In this document: one piece after another, positions 39,469 to 47,831 of the stretch
Numbering within the stretch: position 1 is the first letter of the stretch
Layout: each line of letters opens with the position of its first letter
Assembly (NCBI RefSeq): GCF_029023785.1
Contig: NZ_CP118955.1
Coordinates: 1,052,501 to 1,116,500 of the forward strand
DNA: 64,000 nucleotides
Reading direction: 5' to 3'
Source: Enterococcus faecium
GTDB lineage: Bacteria > Bacillota > Bacilli > Lactobacillales > Enterococcaceae
Made by a program: the position numbers and the translations under genes
Notes under the pieces: model-generated
The model's database searches: none
The model's input: only the letters and a program-made list of their open reading frames with translations
Told to the model about the DNA's origin: nothing

Positions 39469-40755
39469 ATGAACATCAGAAAGTTAATTGCTGGAGTCGT
39501 TTGTTTAGCGGCAGCATCAGGTTTCTTAACAGGATGCGGAAGTGCTAGTAGTACAGCAGACAAAGAAGAAAAAGTCACTGTCTGGGCGTGGGATGAGACA
39601 TTCAATATCAAAGCAGTGAATGAAGCAAAAAAAGTTTATGAGAACGAAGAAACAGAGATAGAAGTTGTTACGATGTCTCAGGATGATATCGTTCAGAAAC
39701 TGAACACCGCTTTAGCGAGCGGGAATACAGAAGGATTGCCCAATATCGTCTTGATTGAAGATTATAGGATACAAGGCTATTTGACTTCTTATCCAGATGC
39801 ATTCGCTAATTTGTCTGCTATTGTAAAGGAAGATCATTTTGCACCGTATAAATTTGCGGTAAACAAAGTAGGAGATAAAATATACGGTGTTCCTTTCGAT
39901 TCGGGCGTAACAGCAAACTTCTATCGTACGGATCTGATGGCAGAAGCAGGTTATACAGAAGAGGATATGGAGAATCTGAAGTGGGACGAGTATATTCAAG
40001 TAGCGCGAGATGTCAAAGAAAAGACGGGAAAGAAAATCGCTGAAGTCAATCCTTCTGACCTTGGTCGAGTAAGGATGATTATGCAACAGGCAGGAGAATG
40101 GTATACATCTGAAGATGGGGAGACAGTCACGATCCAAGACAATGCATCTTTAAAGTATGGTCTTGAATTGTTTGCCACTCTTTTGAAAGAAGATCTAGTC
40201 GAACAAACCTCTGACTGGAATGCTGGAGTAACTGCGATACAATCAGGAGCAGTAGCTTCTAGCCCAACTGGCGCTTGGTATTCTTCAACGATCCAAGGAG
40301 CAGAAAACCAATCTGGAAAATGGAAGATTGCACCAATACCTGCACTTCCAGAAAATCTGCAAAAAGCGCAAGCTTCTAACCTTGGCGGCGCTGGCTGGTA
40401 TGTGATCAAAGGAGTAGCTGGAGAAGATTCAGCGAAAGATTTCCTAGAAGCAACGTTTGCTTCGAATGAAGAACTGATGGGCACTCTTGCGAAAGAAATC
40501 GGACTAGTATCTACGATGCTTAGCGCGAATGAACAAGAAGCTTATCAAGAAGCTTCTGAATTTTACAGTGGTCAAAAGATCTTTGACGATTTTTCAACAT
40601 GGACATCTGAAATACCAGAAGTGAATTACGGACATGAGACCTATGCAATTGAAGCAGTCGTAGCTGAAGCTCTTCATCGAATCATCAATGGAGAAGAGAC
40701 AGACAAGGTACTAGCAGATACACAAAAACAAGTAGAAGCACAATTGGCTAATTGA
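39469..40755 (+). CDS. Sugar ABC transporter substrate-binding lipoprotein
   Basis: A 428-residue family-1 extracellular solute-binding protein. The signal peptide MNIRKLIAGVVCLAAA ends in the lipobox LTGCGS, so the mature protein is lipid-anchored at Cys. Later motifs such as WAWDETFNIKAV, YGVPFDSGVTANFYRTDL and SGAVASSPTGAWY are typical of carbohydrate binding proteins. It starts at ATG 39469 behind AAGGAG; ATG 39448 lies upstream of that site. A hairpin separates it from the permeases, which fits the usual excess of binding protein. Confidence 0.92.
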   Translation: MNIRKLIAGVVCLAAASGFLTGCGSASSTADKEEKVTVWAWDETFNIKAVNEAKKVYENEETEIEVVTMSQDDIVQKLNTALASGNTEGLPNIVLIEDYRIQGYLTSYPDAFANLSAIVKEDHFAPYKFAVNKVGDKIYGVPFDSGVTANFYRTDLMAEAGYTEEDMENLKWDEYIQVARDVKEKTGKKIAEVNPSDLGRVRMIMQQAGEWYTSEDGETVTIQDNASLKYGLELFATLLKEDLVEQTSDWNAGVTAIQSGAVASSPTGAWYSSTIQGAENQSGKWKIAPIPALPENLQKAQASNLGGAGWYVIKGVAGEDSAKDFLEATFASNEELMGTLAKEIGLVSTMLSANEQEAYQEASEFYSGQKIFDDFSTWTSEIPEVNYGHETYAIEAVVAEALHRIINGEETDKVLADTQKQVEAQLAN

Positions 40756-40800
40756 TCGGTGGTAAAAAAGTGAATTTCTTCGCTTTTTCATCAGACAAAC

Positions 40801-40855
40801 GAAAAGACAAAAAAGATCACGTCTGCCTTACAGATATTGTCTTTCTTGTCTTTTC
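40801..40855 (+). other. Long hairpin between binding-protein and permease genes
   Basis: GAAAAGACAA..AAAGA (from 40801) pairs with TCTTT.TTGTCTTTTC (to 40855) around a ~20-base loop. There is no T-run after it, so it is more likely an mRNA stabiliser or processing site at the 3' end of the binding-protein message than a true terminator. Confidence 0.6.
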
Positions 40856-40891
40856 ATGTAGATAATCAATGATAGAATTGGAGGGAAAAGA

Positions 40892-41761
40892 ATGAAGCAG
40901 AAAGATTTATTCAAAAACGGGCATGCTTTTTTAATCTTGCCAGTCATTTTGATATCAATCATGGTTTTTATTCCGATGGTTTTGGCTTTGATCACGTCTT
41001 TTCAAAGTGGTCCCCCTGTCAATATGACATTTAACGGGTTAGGTAATTATCAGCGGATGTTGACAGATGCAACTTTTAAAAAAGCTTTTTTTAATACATT
41101 CCTGTATTTACTTGTACAAGTACCGATCATGTTGTTTCTAGCACTTTTTATTTCCAACCTTTTAAATGATAAAAAGTTGAAATATAAAGGGTTGTTTCGA
41201 ACCGCTATCTTTCTTCCATGTATCACTTCGATGGTCAGTTATTCTCTGATCATGAAAAGTCTATTTTCTCAATCTGGCCTTGTAAACAACTTGTTGTTGG
41301 GCATTGGTATGATTGACACACCGATTGGCTGGTTGACTCATCCAATTTGGGCGAGAGTTCTGATCATTCTTTCGATCACTTGGCGTTGGACTGGATACAA
41401 TATGATTTTTTTCCTTTCAGGCATGCAAAATATTGATTCGGAGATTTATGAAGCAGCATCTATTGACGGTGCTTCTAAATGGCAGCAGTTTATCAAAGTG
41501 ACGATCCCAAATTTAAAACCAATCATTTTGTTTACTTCCATTACTTCGACGATCGGGACATTGCAGCTTTTTGATGAAGTACAAAATATTACTGGCGGGG
41601 GACCAGCAAATGCAACGACCACCCTATCTCAATACATCTATAATTTGAGTTATAAATTCACGCCTAATTTTGGATATGCGGCAGCAGTTTCCTTTGTTAT
41701 TGTTTCCTTTATTGTGATATTGTCGATAATCCAAACGAAAGTAGGAGGAGAAAGTCGATGA
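40892..41761 (+). CDS. Sugar ABC transporter permease (MalF/UgpA-like)
   Basis: A 289-residue inner-membrane permease with about six hydrophobic helices, beginning with FLILPVILISIMVFIPMVLA. The EAA loop that docks the ATPase reads YEAASIDGASKWQQFIKVTI. It starts after TTGGAGGG. It overlaps the second permease by 4 bases. No ATPase gene is present in the locus, so it probably uses a shared MsmX/MsmK-type ATPase encoded elsewhere, as is common in Firmicutes. Confidence 0.93.
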   Translation: MKQKDLFKNGHAFLILPVILISIMVFIPMVLALITSFQSGPPVNMTFNGLGNYQRMLTDATFKKAFFNTFLYLLVQVPIMLFLALFISNLLNDKKLKYKGLFRTAIFLPCITSMVSYSLIMKSLFSQSGLVNNLLLGIGMIDTPIGWLTHPIWARVLIILSITWRWTGYNMIFFLSGMQNIDSEIYEAASIDGASKWQQFIKVTIPNLKPIILFTSITSTIGTLQLFDEVQNITGGGPANATTTLSQYIYNLSYKFTPNFGYAAAVSFVIVSFIVILSIIQTKVGGESR

Positions 41762-42645
41762 AAAATATGGTAGAAAAAGAAACAATCGAACGCCCCAACG
41801 TCAAAAAACAAGCATTAGAACTTCGTTCGACAATTGGGTCAGTATTAAAGTATACAGCATTAAGCATCCTATCATTTATTTCCATTTTCCCTTTTGTCTG
41901 GATGGTTTTGGGAATGACGAATACACCCGTGGATATCACATCGGGAAAAATAAAGATTGGCAGTAACTTGATCATCAATTTTCAAAATTTGTTTTCCAAT
42001 GAGCTGAATTTTACTCGTTCCCTTTGGAATTCAGCGATGATCGCTTTGGTGACCACTGTGTTTGCATTGCTGATTTCGTCAATGTCAGGATATGGATTTG
42101 AGATTTATCAAAGTAAACGAAAAGACCTAATTTTCAATATTCTACTGCTATCGATGATGGTTCCTTTTGCGGCATTGATGATCCCTTTATATCGAATGTT
42201 TTCACAATTGAACGGAACGGTTTTGGGAATCAACAGTTTCTTGGTTGTCATCCTGCCATCTGTTAGCACTGCTTTTTTGATCTTCTTCTTTCGACAAAAT
42301 GTTAAATCTTTTCCAAAAGATCTAGTAGAAGCCGCTCGATTAGACGGTCTAAAAGAACTAAGTATTTTTTTTAGAGTGTATATGCCGACGGCTAAAAATA
42401 CCTATGCCGCGGCTGCAATCATCACATTCATGAGTAGCTGGAACAATTATTTATGGCCCTTAGTAGCTTTGCAATCTCCTGATAAACGGACGGTTCCGCT
42501 TGTTTTATCTGCTATGGGTGCTTCCTATACACCAGACTATGGAATGATCATGGCTGGATTAGTCATCGCTACTTTACCAACTGCCATCGTATTTTTTGTT
42601 TTGCAAAAGCAATTCGTTCAAGGAATGATCGGCTCTGTAAAATAA
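41758..42645 (+). CDS. Sugar ABC transporter permease (MalG/UgpE-like)
   Basis: A 295-residue partner permease with six predicted helices. After a charged N-terminus, the first helix is ALSILSFISIFPFVWMVLG; the EAA loop is VEAARLDGLKELSIFFRVYM, followed by SWNNYLWPLVAL. It starts at ATG 41758, overlapping the previous stop (ATGA) behind AGGAGGAG; ATG 41767 is also in frame. It completes the importer; no hydrolase gene follows, so the transported sugar cannot be named. Confidence 0.93.
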   Translation: MKNMVEKETIERPNVKKQALELRSTIGSVLKYTALSILSFISIFPFVWMVLGMTNTPVDITSGKIKIGSNLIINFQNLFSNELNFTRSLWNSAMIALVTTVFALLISSMSGYGFEIYQSKRKDLIFNILLLSMMVPFAALMIPLYRMFSQLNGTVLGINSFLVVILPSVSTAFLIFFFRQNVKSFPKDLVEAARLDGLKELSIFFRVYMPTAKNTYAAAAIITFMSSWNNYLWPLVALQSPDKRTVPLVLSAMGASYTPDYGMIMAGLVIATLPTAIVFFVLQKQFVQGMIGSVK

Positions 42646-42648
42646 AAA

Positions 42649-42720
42649 AACACAATAAGCGCGTTCCTTCAAAGTCATTTTTCCAAGTAAAAAGATACTT
42701 TTGGGACGTGTGTTATTTTA
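42649..42720 (+). terminator. Possible terminator after the sugar ABC operon
   Basis: AACACA (42649-42654) plus CGTTCC (42662-42667) pair with GGGACG plus TGTGTT (42703-42714), leaving a bulge, followed by ATTTTA. The stem is imperfect and the T-tract weak. Confidence 0.45.
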
Positions 42721-42811
42721 TGTTGAGAAAAATTAAATGATAACGTTTTAAGTTTGTGCTCGAAAACTCTTTCATTTTAAGGTAAACTTAAAGAGTAAAG
42801 GAGGAGGATAC

Positions 42812-43495
42812 ATGCTAAAAAATTTTAAAGAAGTGATTGCTGCTATATTGCCGATGACTGTCCTGATTGTCATTTTAACGTTTGTTTTTGCACCGTTAGA
42901 AGGAGAAGACCTCGCTTCATTTCTGGTTGGTGCGGCAATCATGATGATCGGAATGACGCTCTTTTTGTTTGGAGCAGATTATTCTATGATGGAAGTCGGA
43001 GATCTAGTAGGGAAATATATGATCAAAAAGAAAAGTTTGACTGTTTTGGTCAGTTTGGGATTTGCTATCGGGATCGTGATCACGATTGCTGAACCTTCCG
43101 TGCAAGTTTTGGGACAACAAGTATATGATATATCTGACGGAGAGATTGGCAGAGTGTTGCTGATTGGGATCGTCAGCGTCGGCACTGGAGTATTTCTAGC
43201 CTTTGCGCTGCTTCGGGTCGTATTCAAGCTATCCTATTATCAATTGATGGCTATAGGCTACATAGGCGTTTTGATCGCCTCATTTTTCACCAGTTCCGAA
43301 TTTATGCCGATTGCTTTTGATTCGGGGGGAGTGACTACTGGTCCAGTAACTGTTCCATTTATCTTGGCCCTTGCCGGAGGGATGACTAGTATGATCAAAC
43401 AAAAGAAAAATGAAAATGACAGTTTTGGAATGGTCGGTATTGCTTCGTTAGGGCCGATTCTTGCCGTGATGATTTTGGGGGTGATCTTCCAATGA
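42812..43495 (+). CDS. DUF1538 membrane protein, first half-size subunit
   Basis: A 227-residue protein with about six hydrophobic helices and little else. Landmarks are MTLFLFGADYSMMEVGD, IAEPSVQVLGQQV and MPIAFDSGGVTTGPVTVPF. The second and third recur in the next gene (AEPAIHVMVKQV, MAFDNGGVATGP), so the two proteins are homologous halves. They match the DUF1538 family, in which both halves are often fused. It overlaps the next gene by 4 bases. A strong AAAGGAGGAGG precedes the start. I recall a report of a two-gene DUF1538 pair acting as a cation/proton antiporter in a halophile; whether that applies here is unknown. Confidence 0.82.
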   Translation: MLKNFKEVIAAILPMTVLIVILTFVFAPLEGEDLASFLVGAAIMMIGMTLFLFGADYSMMEVGDLVGKYMIKKKSLTVLVSLGFAIGIVITIAEPSVQVLGQQVYDISDGEIGRVLLIGIVSVGTGVFLAFALLRVVFKLSYYQLMAIGYIGVLIASFFTSSEFMPIAFDSGGVTTGPVTVPFILALAGGMTSMIKQKKNENDSFGMVGIASLGPILAVMILGVIFQ

Positions 43496-44265
43496 GTTTC
43501 TGGCAGCAAGTGATAGATGGAATCGAAATCGTTACCATGGAAGTCATTTTGGCAGTGGCACCTATCGTAATCCTATTTGTTTTAATGAATATCATTAGTT
43601 TTCGTATGCGCAAAAAGCGTTTCTTTGACATTATGAAAGGTTTCTTGATAACGACTATTGGGTTGATCCTTTTCCTGCACGGAGTCAATATGGCTTATGT
43701 ACCGGTAGGACAGCATTTAGGCAGTGCTATTGCGGGATTGCCTTACAATTATATACTGGTTCCCCTTGGCTTTTTAATGGGGTTCTTAGTAGGGTTTGCT
43801 GAGCCGGCGATTCATGTAATGGTCAAACAGGTTGAAGAATTGAGCGAGGGGAGAATCCGATCGAAAATCATGCTGATGGTAATTTCAATTGGGATCGGCG
43901 CAGCAGTAGGATTGTCTATGTGGCGTTTGCTCGTCGGATTCTCTCTTTATTATTTCTTGATCCCAGGATACGGGCTAGCATTTATTTTAGGACGAAAAGT
44001 GGACAAGATCTTTTTAGCAATGGCTTTTGATAACGGTGGAGTAGCAACGGGCCCGATGTGTTCGACATTTATTTTATCAATGAGCGTGGCAATCGCTGCA
44101 CAAATTGAAGGAAGAGATCCGATCATTGACGGGTTTGGTGTGGTTGCAATGATTGCATTGACACCAATATTATCCACTTTAGTACTAGGATATATTTATA
44201 AACGAAAAGATGAAAAAGACAGAATCGAAAAAGAAAGATTGCAAAAATTGGGGGAAAGCAAATGA
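43492..44265 (+). CDS. DUF1538 membrane protein, second half-size subunit
   Basis: A 257-residue membrane protein homologous to its neighbour, with LILFLHGVNMAYVPVG, FAEPAIHVMVKQVEELSEG and MAFDNGGVATGPMCSTF at matching spacing. It ends in a charged cytoplasmic tail (YKRKDEKDRIEKERLQKLGE). The start overlaps the first subunit by 4 bases and the stop overlaps the PII-like gene by 4 bases, so the three are made together. The two halves probably assemble as a heterodimer resembling a full-length inverted-repeat transporter; the substrate is unknown. Confidence 0.82.
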   Translation: MSFWQQVIDGIEIVTMEVILAVAPIVILFVLMNIISFRMRKKRFFDIMKGFLITTIGLILFLHGVNMAYVPVGQHLGSAIAGLPYNYILVPLGFLMGFLVGFAEPAIHVMVKQVEELSEGRIRSKIMLMVISIGIGAAVGLSMWRLLVGFSLYYFLIPGYGLAFILGRKVDKIFLAMAFDNGGVATGPMCSTFILSMSVAIAAQIEGRDPIIDGFGVVAMIALTPILSTLVLGYIYKRKDEKDRIEKERLQKLGESK

Positions 44266-44660
44266 AAGATCTTGTAGCATTGAATCTTCACATGATTGTG
44301 ACGATCGTTGACGGAGGAATGGGCGAAGATGTTATCGACTTTTCAAAAGAAGCAGGTGCAGCAGGCGGAACGATCTTACATGGAAGAGGTTCTGGTGTAC
44401 ATGATTCAGGGAAATTTTTAGGTTTGGACATTTCGCCAGAAAAAGATATTGTGTTGACATTAGTACCCGATAGTTTGACGAATAAAGTAATGGATGCGAT
44501 TGGTCAAGGCATCAACATCGATATTCCAGGTAATGGTATTTGTTTTAGTATTGATGTAGACAAAGTCATTGGTATCACTAAGATTCATCAATATCGAGAA
44601 ATTATCGGAATGCAAGAACTTTTAGATGAAAATAACGATAGAGAAAAGTCTGAATCATAG
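44262..44660 (+). CDS. PII-like signalling protein linked to the DUF1538 pair
   Basis: A 132-residue soluble protein with a PII-like ferredoxin fold pattern. It contains LHMIVTIVDGGMGEDVIDFSK, then the flexible glycine-rich AGAAGGTILHGRGSG where PII proteins carry the T-loop and nucleotide-binding residues, and IVLTLVPDSLTNKVMDAI. PII proteins bind adenine nucleotides and gate transporters. Overlap with the DUF1538 gene suggests this one regulates that transporter. The T-loop Tyr of classical GlnB was not identified, so nitrogen signalling need not be its role. Confidence 0.8.
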   Translation: MKDLVALNLHMIVTIVDGGMGEDVIDFSKEAGAAGGTILHGRGSGVHDSGKFLGLDISPEKDIVLTLVPDSLTNKVMDAIGQGINIDIPGNGICFSIDVDKVIGITKIHQYREIIGMQELLDENNDREKSES

Positions 44661-44685
44661 ACAAGCGTTTGAAGAGGAAATAAAC

Positions 44686-44735
44686 ACAAACAAGAAGGCG
44701 GATGAGCGTTATTTCCGCTTTTTTGTTTGTATTTT
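44686..44735 (+). terminator. Terminator after the DUF1538-PII operon
   Basis: ACAAACAAGAAGGCGGA (from 44686) pairs with TTCCGCTTTTTTGTTTGT (to 44730), followed by ATTTTT. Confidence 0.85.
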
Positions 44736-44844
44736 TCTCGTGAATACTTATGAAATAGTAAATTTTTATGAAATTCTACTCTAAGCATCAGACTTTCTTT
44801 TCAAAATATGCTATTTTAAAAATGATGAAAAAAGGGGGAGAAAA

Positions 44845-45516
44845 ATGAATTTTTTAGTTGTTTTAAAAGATACTCTGATTGAGCGATCTACATTTCTATA
44901 TGTTCAATTGCAGGAAAATAAAACATTGCTGCATTTTTCACCAGAGTTCCATCTAGAGGGGCTAACATTAGGAGAAATCTATCAAGCAGAAGGGCTGTCG
45001 GCTGTTTTGCACTTTTTTAAGGTAGAATTGGAATTACCAGTAAAAGATTATATCGAGCTTTCTCTTGAATCTTGGGATCGAGCAGTGGTTGAACTGTTTC
45101 CAGAAGGTTTAATGATCGATACAAACGATGGGAAGATCCATCTGACTGCAGCAGAACTGCAAAAACAAATGCGTTATCAAATAGATGACGAAAATTCTTT
45201 TTCTATTTTTAGACGGCAGCAAAAGATTCTAAAAAGCTTTTTAAAAGTGATCAGTAAAAAACGGAATCTGATCAAAACGACACAGCTGTTGAAAAAATAT
45301 CCAGGTCTGCTTCACACGTCTATTCAATTTCCTCAATTGATTACGATGATCCATCGTTTTATACGTATGCAACAGCTACCATCTAAGAAGCTGTTTCTTC
45401 CATTGACGGACACATTTCGAGTAGTCAACAGAGAAGATAAAAAGAAAGTGATTGTGATTGACTTTACCAGAAATCGGAATGTCCTTCACCAAGTTGCAAT
45501 GGAAAAGGCCAATTAA
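44845..45516 (+). CDS. Divergent LCP-like protein without membrane anchor, 223 aa
   Basis: I do not recognise this with certainty. Residues ~60-165 follow the pattern of LytR-CpsA-Psr domains: a YIELSLESWDRAVVELFPEG stretch where LCP proteins have the 'vdfegf..lvdalGGi' segment, then HLTAAELQKQMRY, and DDENSFSIFRRQQKILKSFL, which resembles the 'D..gRq.RQqqvi' motif. There is no N-terminal transmembrane helix and the arginines lining the LCP lipid pocket are poorly kept, so enzymatic attachment of wall polymers is doubtful. It starts after AAAGGGGGAG. Confidence 0.55.
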   Translation: MNFLVVLKDTLIERSTFLYVQLQENKTLLHFSPEFHLEGLTLGEIYQAEGLSAVLHFFKVELELPVKDYIELSLESWDRAVVELFPEGLMIDTNDGKIHLTAAELQKQMRYQIDDENSFSIFRRQQKILKSFLKVISKKRNLIKTTQLLKKYPGLLHTSIQFPQLITMIHRFIRMQQLPSKKLFLPLTDTFRVVNREDKKKVIVIDFTRNRNVLHQVAMEKAN

Positions 45517-45530
45517 GGCTTTTTCTTTTT
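45502..45530 (+). terminator. Terminator overlapping the end of the LCP-like gene
   Basis: GAAAAGGCC pairs with GGCTTTTTC; the TAA stop codon (45514-45516) lies in the loop and a T-rich tract follows. The last three codons of the gene form the 5' arm. Confidence 0.72.
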
Positions 45531-45574
45531 GGATTTTTTTGTCATAATAAATATTAGATGATGGAGGAGATAAT

Positions 45575-46015
45575 ATGATGCAAACATGGTTAGAAAGGCT
45601 AATACGATTTCAGCAGAACTATCACAAACTTATGCAGGGAAGATATGCGAAATTTGATCAGTTGAATCGCGGTCTATTGATCGCTGCGCTTGTCTTTAGT
45701 TTGCTAAGTCGTTGGTTGCCCTATAGAATCGGACAATTGTTGTTCATCGTCTTTTTCGGATGGATGATATTTCGTTTCCTATCAAAAAAAATCTACCCCA
45801 GACTAAATGAGAATCAACGTTATTTGAAATATCTTGATAGAGTCAAAGAAAAATATCATCAGATAAAAAACAAAAAGCAAGTCAAAATGGATCGAAAAAG
45901 TTATACTTTTTTTGAGTGCCCGAATTGTCATCAAAAGCAGCGTGCACCTAAAGGAAAAGGACGAATACGTGTGACATGCAAAACATGTGGTATAAAATTC
46001 GAAACGAATGTTTAA
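45575..46015 (+). CDS. Membrane protein with C-terminal zinc ribbon, 146 aa
   Basis: Two adjacent hydrophobic segments (LLIAALVFSLLSRWL and IGQLLFIVFFGWMIFRFL, residues ~34-70) are followed by a basic stretch and a C-terminal zinc ribbon, FECPNCHQ and VTCKTCGIKFE, with the four cysteines spaced as in rubredoxin-like knuckles. The basic segment (KYHQIKNKKQVKMDRK) and the ribbon probably face the cytoplasm. The start at 45575 follows GGAGGAG; ATG 45578 is equivalent. It lies 11 bases before the phosphoglycerate mutase gene. Function unknown. Confidence 0.78.
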   Translation: MMQTWLERLIRFQQNYHKLMQGRYAKFDQLNRGLLIAALVFSLLSRWLPYRIGQLLFIVFFGWMIFRFLSKKIYPRLNENQRYLKYLDRVKEKYHQIKNKKQVKMDRKSYTFFECPNCHQKQRAPKGKGRIRVTCKTCGIKFETNV

Positions 46016-46026
46016 GGGAGAAAAGA

Positions 46027-46695
46027 ATGAAATTAGTATTATTACGTCATGGCGAAAGCGAAGCAAATTTTGAAAATTACTGGACAGGATGGCTAGATGT
46101 CGCCTTAACAGAAAAAGGAAAAGAACAAGCAGCAGTTGCCGGTCAAAAAATGCTTGAAGCCGGACTTCAATTCGATGCCGTTTATACCTCTGTTTTGAAA
46201 CGTGCGATTCTTACCGGACAAGTCGCACTAGAAGAAATGGGTCAGTTATGGCTTCCTATAATAAAAACATGGCGTCTAAATGAACGGCATTATGGGGATC
46301 TTGTGGGTAAAAACAAAGATAAGATGAAAGAAATATACGGAAAAGATCAAGTAAAAACATGGCGCAGAGGATATACGGAAGTTCCGCCGTTAACCGCAGA
46401 AAATAGATTTGACCGCAGATATGATCACTTGGATCCGCATTTGATCCCATACGGAGAAAGTCTGGAAATGACAGTGAATCGGATCATTCCCTTATGGCAA
46501 GATCATCTAGCACCAAAACTAAAAGATCGGCAAGATTTACTAGTTGTGGGTCATGGTAATAGCATCCGAGCACTGACAAAATATTTAGAAGATGTTCCTG
46601 AAGATCAAATGGATACGATCGATATCCCAAATGCACAACCAATCCAGTATACATTAGCAGATGATTTGACAATTCTGGACAAAAAAATACTTTAA
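46027..46695 (+). CDS. gpmA: 2,3-bisphosphoglycerate-dependent phosphoglycerate mutase family protein
   Basis: A 222-residue histidine phosphatase-superfamily enzyme of the GpmA type. The catalytic His is in LLRHGESEANFENYWTGW, followed by TSVLKRAILT, WRLNERHYGDLVGKNK and the second His in VVGHGNSIRAL. It interconverts 3- and 2-phosphoglycerate if it is a true GpmA. It is a little shorter than the usual ~228-230 residues and less conserved than housekeeping GpmA, so it may be a second copy or a paralogue with another substrate. It starts at ATG 46027 after AGGGAG. Confidence 0.85.
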   Translation: MKLVLLRHGESEANFENYWTGWLDVALTEKGKEQAAVAGQKMLEAGLQFDAVYTSVLKRAILTGQVALEEMGQLWLPIIKTWRLNERHYGDLVGKNKDKMKEIYGKDQVKTWRRGYTEVPPLTAENRFDRRYDHLDPHLIPYGESLEMTVNRIIPLWQDHLAPKLKDRQDLLVVGHGNSIRALTKYLEDVPEDQMDTIDIPNAQPIQYTLADDLTILDKKIL

Positions 46696-46758
46696 AGAAC
46701 ACCTTTATCTAAAAGTGAGAGATAGAAAAAAGAAGCAAAGGAATGGAACAAAAGGAAC

Positions 46759-47382
46759 ATGAAAAATTATATATGGGACTTTGATGGTACATTGTTTGAT
46801 ACGTATCCCGCAATGGTAGATGGTGCATGGCAAGCACTAAAAGATTTTGGTATCAGTATGGACAAAAAAGAAATCTACTTCAAAATGAAAAAGTATTCTA
46901 CTAGTTATTTGATCAATGAATCAAACTTGAATGCCAGAGAGTTTAATGAATTATTTCACCGATATGAAAAAGAAAGTACGGAAGTTTCCCGTCCATTTCC
47001 AGAAACGAAACAAGTACTGGAAATGCTAAAAGACAACGGCGGTCGTCATTTCATCCTGACCCACCGTTTGACAGAATCAACATGGGGCCTGTTAAAAGAA
47101 CATCGATTGGCACATCTGATTGAGGAAGTAGTAGGGATCGATCAGGACTTTCCTCGTAAACCTGATCCAGCATCTTTAAATTATTTGATCGATACTTTTC
47201 ATTTAGAAAGAACAGACACGATGATGATCGGCGATCGTCGTTTAGATATCGAAGCAGGGAAAAATGCAGGAGTCGCTACTTGTCTTTACGACATCGATCA
47301 TTTTCTGGGTGAGATCCCGGCAGATTATGTGGTAGGAAATCTGAATGAAATCCTTACCTTGCAGAGCATCATTAAAAAGTAG
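46759..47382 (+). CDS. HAD-superfamily phosphatase (Pgp/YniC-like)
   Basis: A 207-residue HAD-IA hydrolase. Motif I is WDFDGTLFDTYPAM with the nucleophilic Asp. A helical cap follows. Motif II Thr sits in HFILTHR, motif III Lys in FPRKPDPASL, and motif IV in MIGDRRLDIEAGKNAG. It dephosphorylates a small phosphometabolite such as phosphoglycolate or a sugar phosphate; the substrate cannot be told from sequence. It lies 63 bases downstream of gpmA, with AAAAGGAAC before the start. Confidence 0.9.
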   Translation: MKNYIWDFDGTLFDTYPAMVDGAWQALKDFGISMDKKEIYFKMKKYSTSYLINESNLNAREFNELFHRYEKESTEVSRPFPETKQVLEMLKDNGGRHFILTHRLTESTWGLLKEHRLAHLIEEVVGIDQDFPRKPDPASLNYLIDTFHLERTDTMMIGDRRLDIEAGKNAGVATCLYDIDHFLGEIPADYVVGNLNEILTLQSIIKK

Positions 47383-47437
47383 TATCCCCTTTCAAAGGAG
47401 ATATGTTATAATTTTCATAAAGGAGTGATAAAATTAT

Positions 47438-47824
47438 ATGGAAATCAGAAGACAAAAAGAAGTTGTAGAAGCATTTCATTATGATATGAGATTGCCGAAC
47501 CAAGAAGTAGAAACAGATTTGAAAGTAGGCTTCTCGCCTTTAAAAGAAACGATCGAAAACTATCCGAAAGAACATAGCATCGTAGGAGCACGCTTAGAGT
47601 TCCGTTTAGTGTTTGATACATATGTTTTATCTGGAAGTGTGAGTCAGATCAATCATATCCTCAATCGGAAAATTGAAGGTCAAAATGATGTCACACAAGA
47701 AGAAGTGGACGAGCTAGTAGCACCGTTATTCGATATCGTACGCCGAATGTCTTATGAGGTGACAGAGATCGCCTTAGATCAGCCTGGGGTAAAATTGAAT
47801 TTTCAATCAGAAAAACAAGAATAG
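47438..47824 (+). CDS. DUF1149 family protein
   Basis: A 128-residue protein found in lactobacilli, streptococci and enterococci, with a SecB-like fold predicted for the family. It contains VEAFHYDMRLP, HSIVGARLEFRLVFDTYVLSG and EELVAPLFDIVRRMSYEVTEIALDQPG (given here in parts of the same region, residues ~85-120). No catalytic motif. It starts after AAAGGAGTG with a -10-like TATAAT at 47405-47410 and ends at a strong terminator, so it is a one-gene unit. Function unknown. Confidence 0.85.
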   Translation: MEIRRQKEVVEAFHYDMRLPNQEVETDLKVGFSPLKETIENYPKEHSIVGARLEFRLVFDTYVLSGSVSQINHILNRKIEGQNDVTQEEVDELVAPLFDIVRRMSYEVTEIALDQPGVKLNFQSEKQE

Positions 47825-47831
47825 ACAGTAA

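Noticed and set aside
42738..42751. TGATAACGTTTTAA as a cre site before the DUF1538 operon
   Set aside because: It matches only 12 of 14 consensus positions, missing the conserved C in the right half; too weak to list.
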